This document shows, piece after piece, positions 11,968 to 22,082 of a stretch of 64,000 bases of DNA (positions within the stretch are counted from its first letter, which is position 1; each line of letters begins with the position of its first letter). Below the pieces are notes generated by a model. It was not told where the DNA came from and made no database searches. It saw nothing but the letters and a program-made list of their open reading frames with translations. The position numbers and the translations under genes were made by a program. Location of the stretch: NCBI GenBank assembly GCA_037892935.1, contig JAYXKI010000002.1, positions 372,001 through 436,000 of the forward strand, read 5' to 3'. The stretch is from Phlebopus portentosus. Its lineage: Eukaryota; Basidiomycota; Agaricomycetes; Boletales; Boletinellaceae.

Positions 11968-14900
11968 TTAGGAAACAAAACTCCGTCGGCGCCCAATGGT
12001 CCTAACAGAAGAAATATCAAAGCTCCTAGCCGAACCTCCAATAATGTCCGATTCAAGGTCCAAGATTCCATCATTCGACTCAAAAGTAGACAGTCGTCTG
12101 CGTTTGCTAAAGATCTTCCTGGGATCGGAATGCAAAGGATGAGGTTCACCATCGTGTGCCTCTGTTTCTTCTTCATTTGAAGGTCTCGTGTCGTCTTCAA
12201 CCTCGCTCTCGCAGTACTCGAGAGGATTATCCGTTTTCTGTAGCTCTTCTTGCCGTTCTTCTTGGGTATGAGATGATTCTGGCCTGGAAATCACGGATGT
12301 GGCAGGAACCACGGGCTGACGGAGGTAGCCACTTGACTTGCGTCTTGCTTCCGTCCGTTGATCTTCCAATGCTTTGTCAGGAATCTGTCAGACATGTTAG
12401 TCTAGATCATGGCTCCGCAAAGGAAAAACATTATTTACAGGAAGGCGAACAAGGTATGCCATCAACGTAGACACCGATGCGTAGATGAACACCGCTCTCA
12501 ATGCGATTGCATACGAGTCTCTGGCGCCACGTTGCAATTCCGGTGGGAGAGTCGCAACAAGCTTCGCAGAATGGCGAATCCTCGTAATCCAATATTCTGA
12601 GTCCGGTACAGTAATACGCTCATTCAGTTCTTTGTCGAGCAACGACTGGAAAATTGAAGAGGCGATCCCAACGCCTGCAACTTGGCCAATTCCTCTGAAC
12701 AATTGTCCGAAGCCAGTGCCTACGGCCATCACGGAATCTGCGAGCAGAATTCGTCTGAGAATCCTTCTTCACGCACGAAGCTATGAAACACTTACGTGGT
12801 ATGTGGGCAAGCAGAGCAACTAACCATGAATTCAGTACAAAGTTTCCATAATAGAATAACGCTGCAATGCTTACTCAGTGTAGTCTGTTATTCAGCTCAG
12901 TAAGCTTAGATGCATTTATTAAAAAAGACTGAGGTCACACCTGTAGTACGACTGCATTTCCAAATCCAAGAGGGATCTGCATGCAAATATTAAATCAGAA
13001 AATGACTGACCCGAGACGATTGCGCACGTACAATGCTGAACCAAGACTGGAACCAGTTCGAGTCTGCTCGCAGCATCGAAATAGATATAGCCGCAATGAA
13101 CGGAAGTATCCCGAAGATAAGATTTATCTTTTTATATCTTCCCGTTCGGTGCATTACGTATCTGTCCTTTGAACGTAAGATAGGCACCGAGGATACAAAT
13201 ATCATGTACTAACCCGGCAAAAAGAGAGCCGCAAGACATTGATATGCTATTAGGTAATAAGTGTGCACCTATTGGATTATAAGAGAACGTAAGTTGAGCT
13301 AAGCAAGCTTTACTTACCGGCTGTGCTCGCACTGGTCAACTGTACAGTTTCAAACCACATCGGGAAGAAATACATGACAGCGAAGTTGCAATTTGAAACT
13401 AGGAAATTTTGAACCCCGATAAGAACGGGAATCTTTTGCCGCAATAAAAATGGCGCAAGAACAGGTTCAGGAGCGACAAGAAGCTCGACCAGCACGAACA
13501 GGATAAAGAGAATGATGAAACTGTTAGCGATCCGTAAACTAAAGGCACACTCCACTGCAGAGATGGTGAGTAAAGGATAAGCAGGTCATCAGTTACACCA
13601 CATACAGGCCTTTCTTCGTTGAATTTATTACTAAGGAAGACGAGAAACGCCAGAACCTGCAAGCATTCTTTTAGACCGCAGCTTAGCCATGAAGGGCATA
13701 GACAGGCTTACAGCTCCGAGCAGAGTGAAAGTGCCTCCATAGTCTACTCTTGATAATACTTCTCTCGCGCTTTTACCCCTCCCCTAATGAATAGCTAAGG
13801 TACATATCCGCTTGATGACATGGAAAACGACATACCGGAGTCACATAGTTGAGGTACATACCAGTCAAGAACAGTGATGCAGCAAAAAGAGGCATTTGAA
13901 TCAGAAATGCCCAGCGCCATCCATATCTAAACCGTATGTCAACCTTTGAAAAAAAGGCTAATAGTGAAGAACCTACCGATCACTTATGTATCCTCCGATA
14001 GGACCCCCAAGACCCATACCTAGCTGTAGACACATGAGTACACGTAACAATAGCTTTTGTGTTATTGAGATACCCCGTTAAAAATGTTTGCTACACCTTG
14101 AGCTAGACCACGGGACTAGTTTTCGAGATAGCGTGTCAGTAAGTTGCGTACGATGTTTGCAAGCGCGTCACTCACGCGTATCGTGTACATGTCGCTCACG
14201 ATGATTCTAAACTTTCAGTGTTAGCTTTAACAGTGATGAATCAGTGTCTAGTACTGACTGAGAAGTCGTGTTTATTCCTCCGCCTCCAAGGCCGCTAAGC
14301 TGAAATTCGAAGAATTTTCAGAAATGTAACGTACCTTCCAGAATAAGTTGCAATAGTCGCTCACGAAACGCGCTATGATAAGCATCTCCATGTTTTGAGA
14401 AAGTCCGCAAGCAAGAGTGCCAACAGCAGCAGAAGCGACTGCTAATTGATTTGCACCACGTCGACCCATGACATTACATAGTCTACCGTAAAGTGGCGCT
14501 GCACACAAGCTTTTCTCAGCAAGAACAACATGTGCGCAGCGCAGATGAAAACCACGCACTGAATGTGCAGGTAGCCAGAAGGTACCTGCAAATAGTTGGT
14601 CGGAATATTGCTGTTTCAGATTTTGGGCTACTTACGCAGTTCCCAGCCAACTTGCTTGGTTAGATCTCTCAAACTCGGAAGAAATAGAAGAAAGAACTAA
14701 AGCAATACAGAGGTGTGAGAAGAGAAGAATATTTACGCAGCGACGGAACCTCACGTGTAGCAACCAATGTTGCTGAGTTTCTCATCAGTATGTACACAAA
14801 CTATTCCATGAACGCCACTGGGCACATACTGTTTAAAGACTGCAAATTGAAAGGGAAGATATGAGATGAGGTCATAACACACAATTCACGTGGCAAAACG

Positions 14901-15092
14901 CACCGAAAGGAAAGTGGCCGTCCATATTCCTGACAAAATCGCGTATCTTCGTAGTCTCGTTATCTCCAAAGGGCCGGGCTTGACTTTGATCTCCCTCACA
15001 TCAACCGGTACGGCAGGTGCACCTGGCGGTTCCGCACCAGGATTGGAGGCGACAAGTAATGGATCGCGTTCGGTCGCATTTGTCCTGCTCAT
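11968..15092 (-). CDS. MFS transporter, vacuolar (Vba-like) drug/amino-acid type
   Basis: Major facilitator superfamily protein of the 14-helix proton antiporter type, close to fungal Vba/multidrug transporters. The minus-strand start at 15092 gives MSRTNATERDPLLVASNP, where ERDPLL is an acidic dileucine motif of the kind used for vacuolar sorting. Membrane blocks follow: RRYAILSGIWTATFLS, TPLYGRLCNVMGRRGANQ (loop 2/3 MFS signature), GWRWAFLIQMPLFAASLF (rebuilt from 13880-13930), FIILFILFVLVELLVAPEP, FLVSNCNFAVMYFFPMWFE and FGQLFRGIGQVAGVGIASS. A charged tail of about 130 residues, rich in Glu and Arg/Ser, ends at 11968. There are many short introns and not every exon border was resolved. It lies between the tandem cyclases and the forkhead gene, so it could export or store a product of those enzymes; that role is inference. 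Confidence 0.85.
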
Positions 15093-15383
15093 TCTCAGCG
15101 GTGCAGACGGCTATCAAGTGTGAACGCAAGAAAATAACGGGACCGAGGAAGGTGGCGGTTGGGAGCAAGAATGTGGAGTTCAACCAACAAAAACAATATG
15201 AGGCTAGGGATGCCGATGATAAACCGGCATACCGGCATCACGGCGATCTCATCCGGAAGTGAAAGCTGAGGAGTTACGTAATTGCAATTTTTTGTTACAG
15301 TGGCTCGTTCAGTGGCTTTACCTTCCTTCTTTATTCCTACTACGTCTTCCAACCCGCTCTTCCCTTCCCGAGCTTGCATCCGA

Positions 15384-16587
15384 ATGATAATGCGGTATAA
15401 ACCGTCAGCATGGATTACTTCGCACCCGGATTATCCAGGAAGGCGCCCAGTGCTCGTCCCGGCTTCCTTTCACAACACAGATACTGAAGATGAGAAAGAC
15501 GACGCGCGCGATACATTTGATGCTCACCGGTACTTTGGAATTCCTCCAGGTACTCCAGTTTGTCTCGGTAGTCTCAAGGATCCGCCTCCAGGAAAGAAAC
15601 CTGATTATCCATATGCAATGCTCGTCAAGCTCGCAATTTACTCTAGTTCGAGAGGCAAGCTGACATCGTCCGAAATCTATGCAGCACTGAGCGATAGGTT
15701 CTCTTGGTTTCGTGAGCGTGGAATCTCGAAGGTACGAAAATCGTATGAGTCGCTTTTTATACTTTCCAAGGGTATTGAACCTCCATGTTTCGCGGCAGAA
15801 ATGCATTGGGAAAGTCCTAAGCCAAGGACCAATTTTCGTCAAGGTTCACTCGGGAAGCAATGATCCTTTCATTGGTTGGTACTGGACTGTCGAACTCTCT
15901 CAATCCGATCGCAAAAAGTGTCTCCGAGAATACTCTCGAGAAAAGAATTCAGATCGACTTGAGCATCCTACATCCGAGCCACATATCTCCAACGGATATC
16001 TGTCGAGCTCTTTGCCTACTACTCCGTTGCACCAGTCGTCCAGGTCCTCCAGTCTGAAAGAGCAGATCGAGCCGTGCTCTGGAAATGGATTTAAGCATGG
16101 AGTCGATAGCAAACCCATCACAGGATGCCTTGACGATCAGGCACAGGCTCTTGTGGCTCCATCTTCAGGTTCTCAGTATCTATATAACCGAATGTTGACC
16201 ATCCGGCACCGGAGTGGGAACGATTTACTGTCGCCGGAAGGGGAGCAGCATCTTCTTAAGGAAGATCTCAAACCTGATAAGCGAAAGGAACCGGACCAGT
16301 CGTTGGAACATCAACAAAACGAGTCTCACGATAGATCTAATGCAGTGTTCGCTGATCATCGTTGCAGGATCAGCTTTTTGCTTAATTCCGCATCTGCTGG
16401 AGAAATGTACTCTCCTGCGTCAACAAAAGGAATGTCGGATCGGGACTCGTCAATTGCGTCAACGAAAGCAACCCTTGGCTCTACATCAAACCCAGATGAT
16501 AATAAAGAGAACGAAATTCACCACCCTCCTGGAACGGTAGCCGGCGAGAAAAGAAAAACTCCCGTTTCGTACCATGATTCGACCTAG
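15384..16587 (+). CDS. Divergent forkhead-type transcription factor
   Basis: Two exons, 15384-15731 and 15799-16587, joined in phase 0 across a 67-bp intron, give about 378 residues. A winged-helix forkhead fold is suggested at about residues 70-155: KKPDYPYAMLVKLAIYSS matches KPPYSYAxLIxxAI; LTSSEIYAALSDRFSWFRER matches helix 2 and its loop; KVLSQGPIFVKV and GWYWTVEL match the end of helix 3 and wing 1. The recognition-helix core (usually WxxSIRHNLS) is poorly conserved, reading CIGKVLSQ with this splice choice. The remainder is Ser/Pro- and charge-rich and low in identity to anything I know. Several ATGs (15282, 15384, 15390) could be the start. It is transcribed divergently from the MFS gene, sharing a gap of about 290 bp. 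It may regulate neighbours, but this is not shown by sequence. Confidence 0.65.
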
Positions 16588-16900
16588 AATTCCGGGAAAG
16601 AGGATCACTTCTAGCTTCGACTGCGGCGTAAACCGAGTTCAAGGAGGAAAACCATTGACTTGATCCGTTACTTTCTTAGACAATCACTAGATCAGAAATG
16701 TATTGCACATTCTAAGCAGTCTGATGTTTGTACCTTCTTTATTAATAAGAAGTGTACCCAAGCACTATGGACAATCAGCAGTAGAAAGTTGGAAACGACG
16801 TCATACACTTATCTAATCAATTTCAGTTGATTGGTTGTCATCCTGATTCCACCACATCGCTTGTCTTTACATTCATCGTCAATCCAAGTCTAGCTTTCTG
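16588..16900. other. Intergenic
   Basis: No gene seen; probably the 3' UTR of the forkhead gene and the promoter of the cupin gene. Confidence 0.5.
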
Positions 16901-17265
16901 ATGAGCCGAAGTAAAAAAGACTACGAGAACGAAGTGCGATCCTGGGGTTTCGGTCATGTATACACATGGACTGATGAGCCGTATGTACACACAATTTTCA
17001 AAGTCAGAACATCATAATATATTGACATCGTTTCTGGCGAATATGTACATAACTCTACCATAGATACGCACATTATCAGCCCCACTCACATGCTGGCCTC
17101 ACAACGCACCTAATCGTACGCGGCGAGCTCACGATTACATATCCGAATGATGAGTCACCGAAGCGCGAGACGTCCGGTCCGGGCGCGCGCATTGACGTTC
17201 CCGCGAGGCGTGTACATGAAGTCTGGATGGGACCCGAAGGATGCACATATGTGATTGGGGAGTAA
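16901..17265 (+). CDS. Small single-domain cupin protein
   Basis: Two exons (16901-16980 and 17064-17265; intron of 83 bp with GTATGT donor and CATAG acceptor) encode 93 residues. The protein reads as one compact cupin barrel. HVYTWTDEPYAHYQPHSHAG leads into motif 1, whose metal ligands are the His residues of HYQPHSHAG; then come THLIVRGELTITY, a loop, and motif 2 around GARIDVPARRVHEVW, whose His would complete the metal site. It ends GPEGCTYVIGE. Cupins of this size are metal-binding enzymes or small-molecule binders; the substrate is unknown. It lies convergent to the third cyclase, about 200 bp away, inside the cyclase/transporter neighbourhood. The start is the first ATG, and no upstream coding is needed. 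Confidence 0.8.
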
Positions 17266-17462
17266 ACAGAATCTGCAATAACTTGATTAGGAGTTGTGTC
17301 CGAGCTTCTTGATAAAGGTCACAATCCTATTTACTGATACATGAATTGACTCTTGAACTTGATAAATACATCTCCTTCAACCTATTTGTTCTGCTATGTG
17401 CATATGTGATTCCAAGATTCCCCTCCTGTGCGTTTGTTTCCTGTCATCTTAGCCTCTCCATG

Positions 17463-19345
17463 TCAGAAATAAGCCTAGAAAACAAGGATTCAGATCTTCT
17501 GTTGTGATAAGGAAGCCACTCGAGATTTACTAACCGCTGCATTCGGCGGACTTGCACATCCTCCCAAGCTGAAGCAAGAATGAAAAGAGACATATTAGAA
17601 TTGTAGCCTAGCATAAGGAAAGAAATGCACTCATACACGTTCAATGGCCAGGAAGTGAAGAAAAACGAATAACGCGCATTTGCGGCACATACTTCAGAAA
17701 GCTTCTCCAGGTCGAATAATTCACCTATATGCGAGTATCAGTCGAAAGAGTTTTAAAATACCACGGTCATGCGGACTTGCCTATAGGCATACCCCAAAGC
17801 CTTTGAAAATAAAATGTTAGTTATATGCGAACGTTATTTTTCCTCTCATGTGCATACCCGATAATTGTCTATCGCAAAGCAGTTTAGCTACACTTCATTC
17901 ATTAGTGATGATCACTAACCGAATGCATATGTGGTTTTCCTTCGACAGGAGGCCACCGCTTCGAACAGTGAACAAACCTTCAGCATACTATGCAGAGAAG
18001 GTATAAATCGACCAACCTCCACTGCAGGTTGGTCTGAAGCAATTGCTGCGAAGTGGTTATTCCTTCCAGAAATCAGATCATGTCGATTTCACTGTGAAGA
18101 TTGATAATTCGGACACACCACAGGAAGCGCTTCATCTCCTCAGATTGCTCGATTCCAGCGCTATACACCAGAGCTCCAAGTTCAGTCACAAGCCTTATGA
18201 TCATGACCAGATTCAAATGACGAACAAGGTCTCTGGTTTGTTTGCGAGTGCATCCTTTTCGGCCTGGCTGCTTTCATAGTATCTCTTTGTAAATCCGACG
18301 CGCAGGAGCAAAATGTCCGTTTTCTGGAATGTGACCCCCTGAGCCCGTGCACATGCTTCAATCTCAGGAACAGTAATTGCATGAGACATCCACGGGTCAT
18401 ATGGCAATGGCTTGCCATCCTTGGTAAGGAAACGAACCATGTCGAGGAATACCGCGCGTCCGGAGATTCCATGTTGTGCCCAATCTATCGAAGATGTTCA
18501 TGAGCTATGCAGCTCCAACACAATTCGATAGAATAAATGTCACTATGAATTCCAAACTTGATCAGCTTCGGATCTACTTTCAATGGATCCGAATTCGGGA
18601 CTTTTCCCTGCTTGAAGAACTGGGTAGGTGTGCTAGTAAGGATGCTCAGTCCCGTCATAACGAGAATACCTTGAATGCAGACAGACTCTTGATAGAAGAC
18701 GCCATGTACCGCGATTCCGAAGTGTCTCAGACCGTCCCACTGAGAGCCAGATTGCGAGTTCTAAATCTATTATTTAGTCCAAGAGGAGTTTAGATTATTT
18801 TGGGTCAGCCTACAATGGTTATCTCATCATCATTGGACGTGGAAGTAGGGACACGCTTAATAAGCTCAATATGAGGAGGGCGTCGCGAGAAGAGTGGCTA
18901 CGGATAAGTGGCAAATATAGTGAACAGGTGCATTTGCAGAGATCGTAGAGATTACTGCTTGCCTTCTCTGGGAAATTGAGCGGCCTGAAATATAATTAGT
19001 GTGCGATTATTCGGAATTTCAAGTTGGCTTATACCAGTTCAAGCACACAGTCTGTCCCGTCCTATCGACAGAAAATTCCGAAGTATGTCAAGGCCGGAGA
19101 TCAAGTAGCGCATAAGAGATCATTCACTTGACTAGCTTAGCAGCCTCCCGGACTACGTCCTCAGTCAGAAGATTGATCGTCCCAAGTTCATCTCCCTCTC
19201 CCCACACTCCCCAAGCGCATCCCGTGTACTCATGAAAGTTTGGGAGTTCATCGAAGTTTGGGAGGTCATCCCACTTCTTACTTTTGTTTGAAGAAAGTGC
19301 ATTAGAGAGGTGAGAAGCAATTGAAGAGATGCGGTCTGCAGCCAT
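17463..19345 (-). CDS. Cyclase-family protein, copy 3 (inverted)
   Basis: Third paralogue, on the minus strand. It starts MAADRISSIASHLSNALSSN, then KKWDDLPNFDELPNFHEYTG, WGEGDELGTINLLTED, RRPPHIELIK, an NSQSGSQWDGLRHFG metal site, MVRFLTKDGKPLPYDPWMSH, LLLRVGFTKRYYES and GGCASPPNAA, ending with a tiny last exon encoding AYF and stop at 17463. The exon plan mirrors copies 1 and 2, so it arose by duplication. It is more diverged: the TWFDDE block of the others reads STSNDDE. Both canonical metal-site His are again Gln. No signal peptide. Its promoter has an AT-rich box about 67 bp upstream, like the others. Confidence 0.86.
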
Positions 19346-20062
19346 GACGGTACGTTGTGCTGTCTGATCTACTCGGGGGAGATGGAGAATGGGAAGAAAG
19401 GACGGGACATTTATTCTCGTGCCTCTCACGCTCACGGACTACATCCTGCAGTTCGCCAACGCCAATACGATAGGAAAGTTCTGACGGCACCAAACTCAGT
19501 TTGGCAAGTCACGTGTAGAGTCATGGGAGTTGAATCGACAACGTCATATCGAATCCAGAAAATCTTCTGATAACGGGACGACAGTAAACGAGTAATATTG
19601 AAGTAATCCAAGATATACACAGCGTCATTTATGACTTTCTGTCTTGGATAAATAGATAAATTCCAATCAGTATGTAGCTGGAAAGCCTAGCGCGGCAAGT
19701 ATATAGCTCTGATAGATTGGGATGTCCGCTGTGCCTTCCATCCAGGTGACGTAGATAATCGGGAGTTATCAGACTTTTTGAAACGCAACTTATAGGGAGA
19801 TCTTATGATAACATAATATATAACTTTACATATGTAAAAAGGCTCAGAAAACAATTGTCCGAAGGCTATCAACATTACGAATGGATAGACTAATGTACTT
19901 ACAGTATAAATATAAAAGAAGTATTAACTAAAAGAGTACTGAATAAGGTTATGTACGATTAAGCGGAGGCACGTTGAAAGCTTAGGACCATAAGTCTATA
20001 ACAGTTACTTCCTTCAGGCTTTCCGCTCTTCAGTTGAGTAGGAAAGACCAGATTCAACCAGT
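19346..20062. other. Intergenic, cyclase copy 3 promoter and flanking DNA
   Basis: An AT-rich box (AATAAAT on the minus strand near 19408-19416) and a CACGTG core near 19510 lie upstream of the copy 3 start. The rest is AT-rich with no gene seen. Confidence 0.4.
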
Positions 20063-20881
20063 TCAGCTCGACGAGCCAGCAGCGCGTGCACTTTGCGCAG
20101 CAATGCGACGGCGCGCCTCCTCAAGCTGGATGCGCCATTTGCGATACACGCCATCGTTTGGGTGCGGTGCATAGCGGCAGGCCTCGAAGATGACGAGCTG
20201 CTCCTGGAAGCTCGGGTTAAGCCATATCTGCTCGCGGGCTTCGGAGCCGATAGTGAAAATGATCGAAGCATTCTGGTAAGTGGAAGGGAAAGAAGAAAGG
20301 GAAATATCAGCAGTTACCTTGACGAACAACTGTCAGAGCATCTGTCGCAGACAAACGTCTAGACCACATGACTGGGAAATGCGAAAAAGACCATAGTGAG
20401 TGAGGAACAAATAGCCTATGCTCAGAGTCCCAGAAACTTACGATACGCAGCTACGACAGCCGCGCTCCTGGAAAGTCCTTGCACACAGTGCACGAGGATT
20501 ACCGCACCAGGTGTAACCATCGCGTTGTGAATAAATTGGCACGCAGCGGGGAAATGGATCAGCAGATCCTCAGTCGGTTCGTCTTCAACGGGAATCTTGT
20601 GTATGACGTATCCGGATTGAGGATGATGGGCCGGAATTGGCTCGTTGCATACAGATACGATATGCGTAATCTTTCGTTCATGCAAGCCTTGAGGAGTGGA
20701 CGCAGTGGTCAAGCTAAACATGAAAGAGTTTAACGTCGCTTGCAGAGCAAGATGGATAGGAGATGGAACAAGATACTGACTTCCCGAGGTAAAGCTTGCC
20801 TTCAATTATGGGATCTGCATGGTTTCTCCAGCCCATCTTGGCGTCTAGCTGATTTGCGAACGTGTAGTTGGATGTAGCCAT
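20063..20881 (-). CDS. Dual-specificity protein phosphatase
   Basis: Cysteine-based phosphatase acting on phospho-Ser/Thr/Tyr substrates. The start at 20881 gives MATSNYTFANQLDAKMGW, then IIEGKLYLG, the usual opening of the DSP fold, and after an intron LTTASTPQGLHERKITHIVS. The P-loop reads VHCVQGLSRSAAVVAAY, with catalytic Cys and Arg in HCxxGxxRS form; a general-acid Asp candidate is in VEDEPTEDLL. Next come an exon with LMWSRRLSATDALTVVRQ, typical of the post-loop helices, and a C-terminal exon with WLNPSFQEQLVIFEACRY. It ends in an Arg/Ala-rich helix at 20063. Four or five exons; length about 230 residues, usual for small atypical DSPs. No localisation signal seen. Confidence 0.88.
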
Positions 20882-22082
20882 GGTGTCAGTGTTAGGTTAA
20901 TATATACTCGGTAAAGGAATGCTGTATCAGACCAAACGTCCTGCGTGCGGTCAAAAATCGTGTGCGGCGAGAAGACCGAAGACAAGGAAACACGGAGAAG
21001 GAACTCAGTTGGAGTCAGAACACCTGGAAAGCCGCAGATGTTACACAGTCCTTTGTTCCTCAGAGGCTATGACTCGCTCCGCTCCAGCGCAAGTCGATAC
21101 AGACGGCCCGTCGCAGCCATGGCAGTAAATTGAGTGTAGTATAGAATTTCTCCAGCTGGATCTCCGTCGTTCCGTCGACGTTCGGAGACCAAAGTAACGA
21201 ATGAACGCAAGCAAGTGACGGAGAACGGTGCGGTGTACAATTTCCGAGTGTACGGGGCGGCCGAATATGCCACGCCGTACCACATGGCTCGCGAGAAGCA
21301 TTTCAGATCAACGGAAGTATGATCAGCAAGGGTTGTTTAATTTGCACCCGAGCGAGTCAGCCTGGGGCGGTGATCAGGGTGGCGGAGTACATCATGAGCT
21401 TTGGCTCAAGCGCTTCTCCTCGCATCTCGGGCGGCGTAAACTTACCGTTCCGTATCGTAGATACAGCCCGCGACGTCGCACTGAGGCTTCAGTCTCGCGG
21501 AGAACTCTGACTGCTCGCGCAAACACTGCGAACACTGCGTCCAAATGTACATCCTTGGAAGGGATTGTACTTTACAACACTGTGCGTAGGCATTGGACCG
21601 ACTGCGTATCCGCACAATCACACCTGGCTCATAGCGTGTCAAATTGTCGGAGAATATTACAAAAAGATAGGAAATGTAACATCGCGAGAAACGGAAATTC
21701 TGATAAAGTGGAGGACATTAGCCACTGAATATGAAATGATGAGGTGGTGCCTGGCCTCAGTGAGTCGGACGTAACATGTTGAGATCAAAAAACGATATGA
21801 ACCAGAGCAATATTCTGATAGCTAATGCCTGGGCGGGACGGCCACAGAAGCTGCTTGTGTAATCAGTTACCGAGGAGACGGAGGGATGGTTAGTCGAACT
21901 TACCAAGCAAAGCGAAAGAGAGTTAGGAGGAGCGTGGGACATCATTACCAAACATAATCATGTCAACTCGCTCTCGATTCAGACGCACTCAACTTCAACC
22001 ACTGCACTCTATCACGAATGCTACGAAGAGCTCGTCTTCTTGGATAGGACTCAGACTCTGGATGTTGTATCTGTAACCGGGG
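20882..22082. other. Gap of 1.2 kb without a recognised gene
   Basis: Both strands contain open frames, the longest 166 codons at 21228-21728 (+), with Arg/Ser-rich composition typical of chance frames. A 72-codon minus frame (21067-21285) opens MWYGVAYSAAPYTRKLYTAP and looks somewhat more protein-like, but I do not recognise it. Confidence 0.3.

Noticed and set aside
13300..13700. Separate small membrane protein genes
   Set aside because: The hydrophobic frames here are consecutive exons of the MFS transporter.
21228..21728. 166-codon plus-strand open frame
   Set aside because: Arg/Ser/Thr-rich chance-like composition, no splice partners or known motifs.
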